Source: Bacteroidales bacterium UBA3709
GTDB taxonomy: Bacteria; Bacteroidota; Bacteroidia; Bacteroidales; UBA932
Reading direction: 5' to 3'
Length of the DNA stretch: 17,173 bases
Assembly (NCBI GenBank): GCA_002372015.1
Contig: DFIA01000007.1
Location: 1-17,173 of the forward strand
In this document: positions 1 through 6,744 of the stretch, piece by piece
Numbering within the stretch: position 1 is the stretch's first letter
How the letters are laid out: every line of letters begins with the position of its first letter
The notes under the pieces: generated by a model
What the model was told of the DNA's origin: nothing
The model's database searches: none
Seen by the model: the letters and a program-made list of their open reading frames with translations, nothing else
Position numbers and translations under genes: made by a program

Positions 1-131
1 CTTTGGCTCATTCCGTGAACCTCGGCTTGTTTGAGGTATAGCGAATTCTTTATAGCGGCCCATCCTATGATAGTTGCAATAGAGAGAATGCCCTGGCCGC
101 CAACTCCAGATAAAATAATATCCTTTTTCAT
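1..131 (-). CDS. iorB: Indolepyruvate:ferredoxin oxidoreductase beta subunit, N-terminal part (runs off left edge)
   Basis: Partial gene: the ATG is at 131 and 43 codons are visible before the window edge. The protein begins MKKDIILSGVGGQGILS. The GVGGQGI glycine motif at residues 9-15 is typical of the gamma-type domain of 2-oxoacid oxidoreductases. In the IOR family this subunit pairs with the TPP-binding alpha subunit to oxidise aryl pyruvates (indolepyruvate, phenylpyruvate) from aromatic amino acid transamination to aryl-acetyl-CoA, passing electrons to ferredoxin. It starts 2 nt after the iorA stop codon, so the two are almost certainly cotranscribed and translationally coupled. The short visible length leaves other 2-oxoacid:acceptor oxidoreductase subunits possible, but the iorA neighbour makes IorB by far the best call. 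Confidence 0.85.
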   Translation of the reverse strand, partial: MKKDIILSGVGGQGILSIATIIGWAAIKNSLYLKQAEVHGMSQ

Positions 132-133
132 AC

Positions 134-1729
134 TTACTGCTTTTTTAGATGTCTTTTTGCGGTCTGTATGCACTCTCTTCTGCAGACTACAACAGAAACT
201 CCGCAATACTCAATTTCTTCCTTTATAACTTGCTCCATTTCTGCATAATTCTTAGGTAGCGGAACTATAAGTCTTACATGCTCCTTTGGAACACCTATGC
301 CAAGACATATATTTTCTATCCTGCCCAAGGCGGCACTGTCTTGTCCACCTGTCATGCCGGTGGTTAAATTGTCGGAAATGCAAACAGTGATGTTCGCATT
401 CATGTTTACAGCATCCAAAAGGCCTGTCATACCGCTGTGGGTAAAAGTAGAGTCGCCAATTACAGCTATAGATGGGTGTACTCCGCTTTCTGAAGCTCCT
501 ATTGCCATGGTGATAGATGCACCCATATCTACGCAACTGTTGATTGCGTGGAAAGGTGCCAGATAGCCAAGAGTATAGCAGCCTATATCGCTAAAGACTC
601 TGGCAGAAGGATAGTTCTTTACAACATTGTTGAGGGCTGTGTAGAAATCTCTGTGGCCGCATCCCATGCACAATGCCGGAGGGCGTGGAACTGCAACATC
701 GCTCTTGCTGCAAGCCTCTTTTTCTCCTAATCCTAAAGCCACACGTAAGATATCAGGAGTTAGTTCTCCGGTACGAGGCAGACTACCGTCTAACCTTCCG
801 CTTATAGTGGTTGTGATAGGCAGATAGCCTTTCAATACTTTTTCTAACAGAGGCTGGCCCTCTTCTACAACCAAAATTCTCTTGCAATTTTCGGCCAAGG
901 TCTGTATCTGTTTTTTAGAAACAGGATAGCGAGTAACTTTTAATGTAGGAAAATTCGGCTTTCCGTTAATGTTTTCCATTAGATAGTTCCAGCCTATACC
1001 GCAGGCAATAACTCCTGTTTCTGCTTTGCCTGAAGATAAGTCGAGAATATTGGCCTGCTCAAAATCTTCTTCATACTTTGCGTATTGCTTGATAATTTGC
1101 TCATTTCTGATACGCGCTACCGCCGGAAGGAGTACCCATCGCTTCTGATCTTCCGGAAATTTGAGTGCATTTTCTTCTCTTATATCGGCAGTTTTTACAA
1201 CAGCTCTGGAATGTGCCATTCGGGTGGTAAGCCTCATAAGTACCGGTGTGTGGTATAGTTCAGAATAGTCAAAAGCCATTCTTACCATATCATAGGCCTC
1301 TTGCTGATTAGAAGGTTCAAAGCAAGGAACCATGGCAAATTCTGCATAGAATCTGGAATCCTGTTCATTCTGCGAAGAGTGCATAGAAGGGTCGTCACAG
1401 GCAACCACAACAAGTCCACCGCTTGCACCAGTTACTGCCGAGTTTACAAACGCATCGGCGCATACATTCATTCCTACATGTTTCATACACACCAAAGCGC
1501 GCTTTCCTGCGTATGAGGCACCGAGAGCTGCTTCCATGGCAGTTTTCTCGTTGCAGCTCCATTGGCAATGTACATTTCTTTGACGAGCAAACGCATTGCT
1601 CTGAATATACTCCGTAATTTCTGTAGATGGAGTTCCCGGGTAGGCATAAACGCCGGAAAGCCCTGCATGCAGGGCTCCCAGTGCCAAAGCCTCATCTCCG
1701 AGTAGTAAAGTTTTTTCAGACATATTCAT
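134..1729 (-). CDS. iorA: Indolepyruvate:ferredoxin oxidoreductase alpha subunit, no C-terminal ferredoxin domain
   Basis: A cytoplasmic TPP-dependent 2-oxoacid oxidoreductase subunit of 531 aa from ATG 1729. The N-terminal pyrimidine-binding domain has YPGTPSTEI at about 30-38. The TPP/pyrophosphate domain has CMGCGHR (Cys 354 and 357), SDIGCYTLG, GDST at about 425-428 and SDNLTTGMTGGQ starting near 452. The frame is open upstream to 1855, but that would overlap the upstream lipoprotein gene by nearly 100 nt, and family similarity begins at LLLGDEAL, so a start at 1729 (or 1723, MSEKT) is preferred. Archaeal-type IorA proteins carry two CxxCxxCxxxCP ferredoxin motifs after the catalytic part. 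Here the protein stops shortly after VVVCRRECIQ, so those clusters are absent and electrons must leave through another protein. It lies 31 nt after the lipoprotein gene and 2 nt before iorB. Confidence 0.92.
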   Translation of the reverse strand: MNMSEKTLLLGDEALALGALHAGLSGVYAYPGTPSTEITEYIQSNAFARQRNVHCQWSCNEKTAMEAALGASYAGKRALVCMKHVGMNVCADAFVNSAVTGASGGLVVVACDDPSMHSSQNEQDSRFYAEFAMVPCFEPSNQQEAYDMVRMAFDYSELYHTPVLMRLTTRMAHSRAVVKTADIREENALKFPEDQKRWVLLPAVARIRNEQIIKQYAKYEEDFEQANILDLSSGKAETGVIACGIGWNYLMENINGKPNFPTLKVTRYPVSKKQIQTLAENCKRILVVEEGQPLLEKVLKGYLPITTTISGRLDGSLPRTGELTPDILRVALGLGEKEACSKSDVAVPRPPALCMGCGHRDFYTALNNVVKNYPSARVFSDIGCYTLGYLAPFHAINSCVDMGASITMAIGASESGVHPSIAVIGDSTFTHSGMTGLLDAVNMNANITVCISDNLTTGMTGGQDSAALGRIENICLGIGVPKEHVRLIVPLPKNYAEMEQVIKEEIEYCGVSVVVCRRECIQTAKRHLKKQ

Positions 1730-1760
1730 AATGTGTAAATCCGTAAATCTAAAGGTTATT

Positions 1761-2294
1761 TTAGTTTGCCAAGACTTCGTTATAGTACGACTTATGTGAA
1801 TGGAAAACTCCTTCGTACTCCTCTTCAATATCTTTAATTTTCCATTCATTGCCAATCAACTCAAGAGTAAGGCGTACTAATGTAGGAGTTATTTGATCGT
1901 CAAATGCTTTTACATTAATATAAACCTTTGCAGATTTGGCCTGTATATCTTCTACTTTCACAATTTCGTACGAAGGATTATGGCAATCCTGCCCCATAAC
2001 CCAATGATCGTGATCGATATAAAGAGTTTGGTCTTTTGTCTGCTTTTCTAAAACCGATTTTTGCAGAGCGTAGAAATCGGGCGTAAAAAATTCCTTGTCT
2101 ATCTCATCCGTTGTTTTTTCAGTTCCAAAGGCATAGTCGTAGATTTTTGTTACGCATGCCTTAATTTGTTCTTCTGTCTGGAGTTCGTTTTTTTGCTCCC
2201 TATCTGAGTTGCCGGTCTTATTGCGGTTGCAGGAAGATAAGGTAAGCGCAGCCACTGTACACAGCAGAAAAAGTAGTTTACTTATCTTCTTCAT
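1761..2294 (-). CDS. Small lipoprotein of unknown function
   Basis: Predicted 177 aa from ATG 2294. The N-terminus MKKISKLLFLLCTVAALTLSSC is a classical type II signal peptide: two Lys, a hydrophobic core, and a lipobox with lipidated Cys at 22. The mature part is polar and charged, with alternating strand-like segments near the C-terminus (KVYINVKAF, LVRLTLELIGNEWKIKDIEEEYEG). This pattern resembles small NTF2-like / DUF3828-type secreted proteins, but that is an impression, not an identification. The frame is open 8 codons further upstream, but that extension would overlap the previous gene and precede the signal peptide. It lies 1 nt after the deoxyhypusine-synthase-like gene and 31 nt before iorA, so it is in the same transcript. 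Its role in that operon is unknown. Confidence 0.8.
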   Translation of the reverse strand: MKKISKLLFLLCTVAALTLSSCNRNKTGNSDREQKNELQTEEQIKACVTKIYDYAFGTEKTTDEIDKEFFTPDFYALQKSVLEKQTKDQTLYIDHDHWVMGQDCHNPSYEIVKVEDIQAKSAKVYINVKAFDDQITPTLVRLTLELIGNEWKIKDIEEEYEGVFHSHKSYYNEVLAN

Positions 2295-2295
2295 A

Positions 2296-3279
2296 CTACC
2301 ATCCCAATATATGAGCAAACATAAGAGGAGCTACTATTGTTGCATCGCTTTCTATAATGAACTTAGGACACTCCGGCGATAATTTACCCCAAGTGATTTT
2401 TTCGTTAGGCACAGCACCTGAGTAAGAACCATAGGAAGTAGTGGAATCTGAAATCTGGCAGAAATATTGCCAAAGCATAGTGCCATGCCACTGCAGGTCT
2501 TGTTCCATCATAGGTACACAGCAAATAGGAAAATCTCCGGCAGTACCACCTCCTATTTGGAAGAAGCCGGTGCCTCTGTCTATACCCGGCCTATTGTTAG
2601 CCTTATACCAATCTACCAGATGCATCATAGTTTCTATACCGCCTTTAACCAAATGAGGGTCGAACTCACCCTTTATGCAATGTGCTGTAAAAATATTGCC
2701 TGTAGTAGAGTCTTCCCAAGCAGGAACTACTATAGGTATATTCTTTTCGCATGCCGCCAAAACCCAACTGTCTTTAGGGTCTATTTCGTAATACTGCTCA
2801 AGAACACCACTGCGCAGCACTTTATACATAAACTCGTATGGGAACAATCTCTCTCCTTTTGCAGCCGAATCTTTCCAAGCATTAACCAAGTGGTCTTCCA
2901 ATCTCCTAAACGCCTCTTCTTCCGGAATACAGGTATCTGTAACACGATTCAGATGATTGTTCAGCAGCTCCTGCTCCATTTCCGGAGTTAAATCTCTATA
3001 ATTAGGCACCCTTTTGTAGTGTGAATGTGCCACAAGATTCATGATATCTTCTTCCAAGTTATTAGCAGAGCAGCTTATAATTGAAAATTTGTCTTGCCTA
3101 ATCATCTCTGCAAGAGAAAGACCAAGTTCTGCAGTACTCATAGCACCGGCCATGGCAAGCATCATTTTGCCTCCTTCTGCCAAAAGTTGCTCATAAGCTT
3201 TAACTGCATCTACTAAAGCCGCTGAATTAAAATGACGATAATGATGATCGATAAACTGAGTGATAGGTCCTTTAGCCAT
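2296..3279 (-). CDS. Deoxyhypusine synthase family protein
   Basis: Predicted 327 aa starting MAKGPITQF at ATG 3279; a TTG three codons upstream is less likely. Family landmarks are SCSANNLEEDIMN (about 69-81), PAWEDSTTGN (about 186-195), GGGTAGDFP (about 243-251) and the C-terminal NEKITWGKL. The Lys of that WGK motif (about residue 299) aligns with the catalytic Lys of eukaryotic deoxyhypusine synthase, which carries the butylamine of spermidine as an imine. Length fits the family. Bacteria have no eIF5A, so deoxyhypusine formation is not expected. Homospermidine synthase-like transfer to a small polyamine acceptor, a known evolutionary outcome in this family, is plausible but inferred. It is first in the operon with the lipoprotein and iorAB, downstream of a TATATTTG promoter at 3362-3369. 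Confidence 0.9.
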   Translation of the reverse strand: MAKGPITQFIDHHYRHFNSAALVDAVKAYEQLLAEGGKMMLAMAGAMSTAELGLSLAEMIRQDKFSIISCSANNLEEDIMNLVAHSHYKRVPNYRDLTPEMEQELLNNHLNRVTDTCIPEEEAFRRLEDHLVNAWKDSAAKGERLFPYEFMYKVLRSGVLEQYYEIDPKDSWVLAACEKNIPIVVPAWEDSTTGNIFTAHCIKGEFDPHLVKGGIETMMHLVDWYKANNRPGIDRGTGFFQIGGGTAGDFPICCVPMMEQDLQWHGTMLWQYFCQISDSTTSYGSYSGAVPNEKITWGKLSPECPKFIIESDATIVAPLMFAHILGW

Positions 3280-3361
3280 AATATACAAATTAAATTGTTG
3301 ATAATCAGTTATTAATCTTTTAATTAAGCCTTTGCGTAAGGGTTAAGGTTTAAAAGTCTAA

Positions 3362-3369
3362 CAAATATA
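3362..3369 (-). promoter_or_regulatory. Candidate -7 promoter element for the DHS-lipoprotein-iorAB operon
   Basis: On the minus strand this reads TATATTTG, an exact match to the Bacteroidota -7 consensus TAnnTTTG, 82 nt upstream of the first start codon at 3279. I see no clean TTTG -33 box at the expected distance, so the call rests on the -7 element and the position alone. Confidence 0.5.
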
Positions 3370-3546
3370 GTAAAAAAAGAAAAACTTTGGAAGTTCTGCT
3401 ACAGAAAACATCATAAGAGAAAAGTTGTTAACCTATTATAAATGAGTGCATTATATTGATTATGGTTTAACTAAACAACATTTTTTTCTTATATTTATGT
3501 AGTTTTAGAGTTAACAGTGCGTCTAATTAGGCAAACAAGAAAAACT

Positions 3547-3795
3547 ATGACAGAAAAAGAGTTTGAAAAAATGGTAAGGGAGCATAGGGCAACAATATAC
3601 ACTGTTTGCTATATGTTCTCTCAAGACAATGATGAGGTGGCAGACCTGTTCCAGGAGATACTGATTAACCTATGGAGAGGTTCCGGAACTTTCCGAGGTG
3701 AGAGTAGCATAAGTACGCAGAAGCAATACCTTCACTTGCAGACATACTCAACGGGCCTATACGCAGATGTCACGGTTAGGGTGCAAGTGGAATGA
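3547..3795 (+). pseudogene. Truncated ECF-type RNA polymerase sigma factor remnant
   Basis: The ORF encodes 82 aa from ATG 3547 (a GTG at 3517 adds ten residues without family similarity). Residues 1-57 look like region 2 of an extracytoplasmic-function sigma factor: an N-terminal helix, then VCYMFSQDNDEVADLFQEIL and NLWRGSGTFRGESSIST. In intact Bacteroidota ECF factors this is followed by a W-I-Y-R-I-type helix, a linker and region 4, about 160-180 aa in total. Here similarity stops abruptly near position 3715, and only about 160 nt remain before lysA, too few for region 4. The last 25 residues look unrelated. Without region 4 it should not recognise a -35 element. I read it as a gene broken by deletion or insertion, though translation of a short region-2-only product cannot be excluded. 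Confidence 0.75.
3733..3789. repeat. Inverted repeat at the broken end of the sigma-factor remnant
   Basis: CACTTGCA at 3733-3740 is matched by its exact complement TGCAAGTG at 3782-3789. Just inside, GACAT (3741-3745) is complemented by ATGTC (3767-3771), leaving a 10-nt asymmetric bulge. The 57-nt element begins about 18 nt after the point where sigma-factor similarity is lost. It could be the footprint of a small mobile element, a terminator-like hairpin without a T-tract, or chance. Confidence 0.4.
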
Positions 3796-3843
3796 ATTGT
3801 TGCAAGCGGCTGTGCTTTTCTCTGCATTTTTAAAGCGGAACTG

Positions 3844-3874
3844 TTTAAATGAACGGTTAAAAAAGTTATCTTTG
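3844..3874 (+). promoter_or_regulatory. lysA promoter (TTTA, 19 nt, TATCTTTG)
   Basis: TATCTTTG at 3867-3874 matches the Bacteroidota TAnnTTTG -7 element exactly. A partial -33 box, TTTA (3844-3847), precedes it by 19 nt. Only 4 nt separate the -7 element from the lysA ATG at 3879, so initiation at the usual distance would place the transcript start at or within a few nucleotides of the start codon. Confidence 0.6.
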
Positions 3875-3878
3875 CACA

Positions 3879-5042
3879 ATGATTTCACAAGAAGCAATAA
3901 GGAGATTTGGCCAGCTGTCAACACCCTTTTATTACTACGATGTTGAGCTGCTAAGCAAGACGCTCTTAGAATATACTACTTTAATCAATAAGTATGGCTA
4001 CAATGCTCACTATGCAGTAAAGGCCAATGCGGAGCCTCGTATATTGCAGATTATTCAAGAGGCAGGTTTAGGAGCAGATTGCGTGAGTGGAAATGAGGTT
4101 AAATTGGCCGTTGAGAGCGGATTTAATCCATCAAAGATTGTGTATGCCGGTGTGGGCAAGAGCGATAAGGAGATAAAGACGGCTCTTGAAGCAGGCATCT
4201 TCAGTTTCAACTGCGAGAGTATTCCGGAAATTCAGGTAATAAATGATTTAGCAGCAGGTATGGGTACTTGTGCAAGAATATCTCTGCGAGTTAATCCCAA
4301 TATAGATGCGCACACACACCAATATATATCAACAGGCAGAAAGGAGGATAAGTTTGGAATCAGCCCTTGGGAGTTTGAAGCTGTGGCAGAGTTGCTAAAA
4401 AAACTCAGTAGTGTGGAGTTGATAGGGCTTCATTTTCATATAGGAAGTCAGATTACAGATATGAGTGTTTTCCCTTTGCTGTGCAGAATGGTGGAAGATT
4501 TACAAAAGTGGTTTATAGATAAGGGAATAGAAATTAAAAATCTTAATCTTGGTGGAGGCTTGGGGATAGATTATGATAATCCTTTGCAGCATCCTATTCC
4601 ACAGTTCAAAGAATATTTTGAGCTCATTCATAAGAATCTGATTGTAAGGCCAGAGCAGAAAGTGCATTTCGAACCGGGAAGGTCTATAGTAGGGCAATGT
4701 GGCAGTTTAATATCGAGAGTGTTGTATGTTAAGATAGGGAGAGAGAAAAAGTTTGTGATCTTAGATGCCGGAATGAACGATCTTATACGCCCGGCCCTGT
4801 ATCAGGCTACTCATAAGATTGAAAATTTAACTTCTTCCGGTGAGCAATATCTATACGATGTGGTGGGGCCTGTTTGTGAGAGCAGCGATAAGTTTGCTCA
4901 CGATGTTTACCTCCCCGAAACCAAAAGAGGAGATTTGGTAGCATTATATTCGGCAGGGGCTTATGGGCAGGTTATGGCAATGAAATATAACCAGAAAGAC
5001 ATAGCAAAAGCGTATTATTCAGATGAACTGCCGGATAAGTAA
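3879..5042 (+). CDS. lysA: Diaminopimelate decarboxylase
   Basis: A protein of 387 aa, the usual length for LysA. It performs the last step of lysine synthesis, decarboxylating meso-diaminopimelate to L-lysine, as a PLP-dependent fold-III (alanine-racemase-type barrel) enzyme in the cytoplasm. Visible motifs are HYAVKAN with the PLP Lys at 48, LHFHIGSQI, the glycine-rich NLGGGLGIDY, EPGRSIVG, DAGMNDLIRPALY, the active-site GPVCESSD with its catalytic Cys, and AGAYGQVMAMKYN near the C-terminus. The paralogue carboxynorspermidine decarboxylase (NspC) was considered because a polyamine-type gene lies nearby, but these motifs are those of LysA. The ATG at 3879 fits the usual N-terminus and sits only 4 nt after a TATCTTTG promoter element. 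No gene follows closely; the next one, ffh, is 350 nt away. Confidence 0.96.
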   Translation: MISQEAIRRFGQLSTPFYYYDVELLSKTLLEYTTLINKYGYNAHYAVKANAEPRILQIIQEAGLGADCVSGNEVKLAVESGFNPSKIVYAGVGKSDKEIKTALEAGIFSFNCESIPEIQVINDLAAGMGTCARISLRVNPNIDAHTHQYISTGRKEDKFGISPWEFEAVAELLKKLSSVELIGLHFHIGSQITDMSVFPLLCRMVEDLQKWFIDKGIEIKNLNLGGGLGIDYDNPLQHPIPQFKEYFELIHKNLIVRPEQKVHFEPGRSIVGQCGSLISRVLYVKIGREKKFVILDAGMNDLIRPALYQATHKIENLTSSGEQYLYDVVGPVCESSDKFAHDVYLPETKRGDLVALYSAGAYGQVMAMKYNQKDIAKAYYSDELPDK

Positions 5043-5165
5043 ACAACAATAACAATATTAAATATTACAACAAGGAGCGGCACGGTTTAATGATTAAGAG
5101 GCTGAATAATGGGTGTGGGGGATAGAGATAAGAGTAAAGGGCAAGAGGAATGAGCAAAGAATAAA

Positions 5166-5192
5166 GTGCTTATTGCAGAGTACTGCAAGCAC
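5166..5192 (+). other. Stem-loop inside the C-poor spacer
   Basis: GTGCT (5166-5170) and TGCAG (5174-5178) pair with AGCAC (5188-5192) and CTGCA (5183-5187). This gives a 10-bp stem with a 3-nt bulge (TAT) and an AGTA loop. There is no T-tract after it, so it is not a standard terminator. It stands out because it holds almost all the C residues of the surrounding repeat-like sequence. Confidence 0.45.
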
Positions 5193-5260
5193 GAGGTAAA
5201 GGATAAAGACTAAGGGTAGGGGTAAGAGTAAGTAGCAAAGAATGAAAGATAAAGATTAAG

Positions 5261-5336
5261 AATAAAGATTAAGAATAAAGAATAAAGATTAAAGAATAAA
5301 GATTAAAGAATAAAGATTAAAGATTAAAGATTTAAC
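5261..5336 (+). repeat. Heptanucleotide tandem repeat AATAAAG / ATTAAAG
   Basis: Eleven consecutive units are readable: AATAAAG, ATTAAG (one base short), AATAAAG twice, then ATTAAAG and AATAAAG alternating, ending ATTAAAG, ATTAAAG, ATTTAAC. Much of it is a perfect 14-nt period, AATAAAGATTAAAG. The array ends 56 nt before the ffh start. More degenerate units appear to continue upstream toward about 5091. Confidence 0.85.
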
Positions 5337-5392
5337 ATAGAGAAGTAATAAACAAACTAATAGCACTAATACATAAACACACAGATAGATAT

Positions 5393-6733
5393 ATGTTTGA
5401 GAATTTAATAGATAGATTAGACCGTTCTTTTAAGATGCTGAAGGGGCAGGGTAGGATAACCGAAGTAAATATCTCAGAAACATTAAAAGATATTAGAAGG
5501 GCTCTTATAGAAGCAGACGTAAGTTACAAGGTAGCAAAAAGTTTCTGCGACAAAGTTAAAGCCGCTGCCTTAGGTCAGGAGGTGCTAAAATCTGTAAAGC
5601 CTGGTCAGATGATGGTTAAGATTGTGCACGACGAGCTTACCCGCCTTATGGGTAGCAGTGCATCGGACATAAATCTTAAAGGCAATCCTGCCATAATATT
5701 GGTGGCAGGTCTTCAGGGTTCCGGTAAAACAACCTTCTCTTCTAAGTTGGCTAATATGCTGAAAAACAAGAGGGGTAAGAGGGTTATGATGGTGGCTGCA
5801 GACGTTTATCGCCCGGCAGCAATAGAGCAGCTGAAAGTGCTTGCGGAGTCTATAGATGTTCAGGTTTATACAGAAGAAGGTGTTAAGGAGCCTGTAAAAA
5901 TTGCAGAAAACGCTTTAAAACGTGCTAAATCAGAACAGTACGATGTAATTATTGTGGATACAGCCGGCCGTTTAGCTGTGGATGATGAGATGATGAAGGA
6001 GATTGGAAACCTGAAAAAAGCTCTGAATCCGAGTGAAATACTCTTTGTTGTAGATTCTATGACAGGCCAAGATGCTGTAGAAACAGCAAAGGCCTTCAAC
6101 GATGTACTCGATTTTGACGGTGTGGTTCTAACCAAACTCGATGGCGATACTCGCGGAGGCGCAGCCCTCTCCATAAAGGCGGTAGTTAATAAACCTATCA
6201 AATTTATTTCTTCCGGTGAAAAAGTAGATACTCTTGATGTTTTTCATCCTGAACGTATTGCAGACAGAATCCTCGGTATGGGAGATGTTGTTACCTTGGT
6301 AGAAAAAGCACAGGAACAAATAAATGAAGAGGAGGCAAGAAGACTTAAAAAGAAGCTCATTAAGAGCCAATTCGATTTTAACGATTTTTATCAGCAGATA
6401 CAGCAGATAAAGAAAATGGGCAATATAAAAGACTTGGCCAGTATGTTGCCTGGAGTAGGTAAGGCTTTAAAAGATGTTGATATAGATAACTCTTCGTTTA
6501 AGGGGGTAGAGGCTATTATTCAGTCTATGACTCCTTTTGAAAAGGAACATCCTGAGGTAATAAACGGAAGCCGCCGCAATAGGATAGCTGCTGGAAGCGG
6601 TACCTCCATAGCCGAGGTGAATCGCCTTATAAAACAGTTTGAACAAACTAAAAAAATGATGAAGAATGTGGCAGGAGGAGGAATTAAAAACCGTATAGCC
6701 CAGATGCGTCAGATGCAAAAAATGAGACCTTAA
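5393..6733 (+). CDS. ffh: Signal recognition particle GTPase Ffh (SRP54)
   Basis: A protein of 446 aa. Ffh binds SRP RNA and the signal sequences of nascent membrane proteins and docks with FtsY at the membrane. The N domain spans about 1-95. The GTPase domain carries GLQGSGKTT (106-114), DVYRPAA (137-143), DTAGR (189-193) and TKLDGD (247-252). The Met-rich M domain, from about 300 to the end, has the RNA-binding signature SRRNRIAAGSG (393-403) and a Met-rich tail (MMKN, MRQMQKMRP). Length and start fit the family. It precedes folD by 11 nt, so the two are probably cotranscribed. No promoter is evident close upstream; the leader contains the heptamer repeat array. Confidence 0.97.
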   Translation: MFENLIDRLDRSFKMLKGQGRITEVNISETLKDIRRALIEADVSYKVAKSFCDKVKAAALGQEVLKSVKPGQMMVKIVHDELTRLMGSSASDINLKGNPAIILVAGLQGSGKTTFSSKLANMLKNKRGKRVMMVAADVYRPAAIEQLKVLAESIDVQVYTEEGVKEPVKIAENALKRAKSEQYDVIIVDTAGRLAVDDEMMKEIGNLKKALNPSEILFVVDSMTGQDAVETAKAFNDVLDFDGVVLTKLDGDTRGGAALSIKAVVNKPIKFISSGEKVDTLDVFHPERIADRILGMGDVVTLVEKAQEQINEEEARRLKKKLIKSQFDFNDFYQQIQQIKKMGNIKDLASMLPGVGKALKDVDIDNSSFKGVEAIIQSMTPFEKEHPEVINGSRRNRIAAGSGTSIAEVNRLIKQFEQTKKMMKNVAGGGIKNRIAQMRQMQKMRP

Positions 6734-6744
6734 ATACAGATACT

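Larger units (their letters stand above)
5043..5392. other. 350-nt intergenic spacer, very C-poor and A/G-rich on the plus strand
   Basis: No ORF or RNA gene is recognisable. From about 5091 to 5336 the plus strand is made of A, G and T with very few C. It appears as a degenerate series of GATAAAG-, ACTAAGG- and GTAAGAG-like heptamers that sharpens into a clear tandem repeat at 5261-5336. A single base-paired element interrupts it at 5166-5192. I find no TAnnTTTG promoter for ffh here; the only match (5391-5398) overlaps the ffh start codon. Confidence 0.7.

Noticed and set aside
134..1855. Longer iorA start at 1855
   Set aside because: It would overlap the lipoprotein gene by almost 100 nt, and the extra 42 residues have no resemblance to IorA N-termini.
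3490..3497. TATATTTA as a promoter for the sigma remnant
   Set aside because: It misses the final G of TAnnTTTG and has no -33 box; not strong enough to list as a feature.
3879..5042. Carboxynorspermidine decarboxylase (NspC) instead of LysA, which would make a polyamine locus with the DHS-like gene
   Set aside because: The protein has the LysA motif set (AVKAN, HIGSQI, EPGRS, GPVCESSD, AGAYGQVMA) and normal LysA length, and it is transcribed divergently from the DHS-like operon.
5217..5234. GGTAGGGGTAAGAGTAAG, faintly like part of RNase P RNA
   Set aside because: No other conserved RNase P elements are present; it is better explained as degenerate units of the heptamer repeat.
5391..5398. 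TATGTTTG matching the Bacteroidota -7 consensus at the start of ffh
   Set aside because: It overlaps the ffh ATG, so transcription from it would miss the start codon; it is most likely a chance match.
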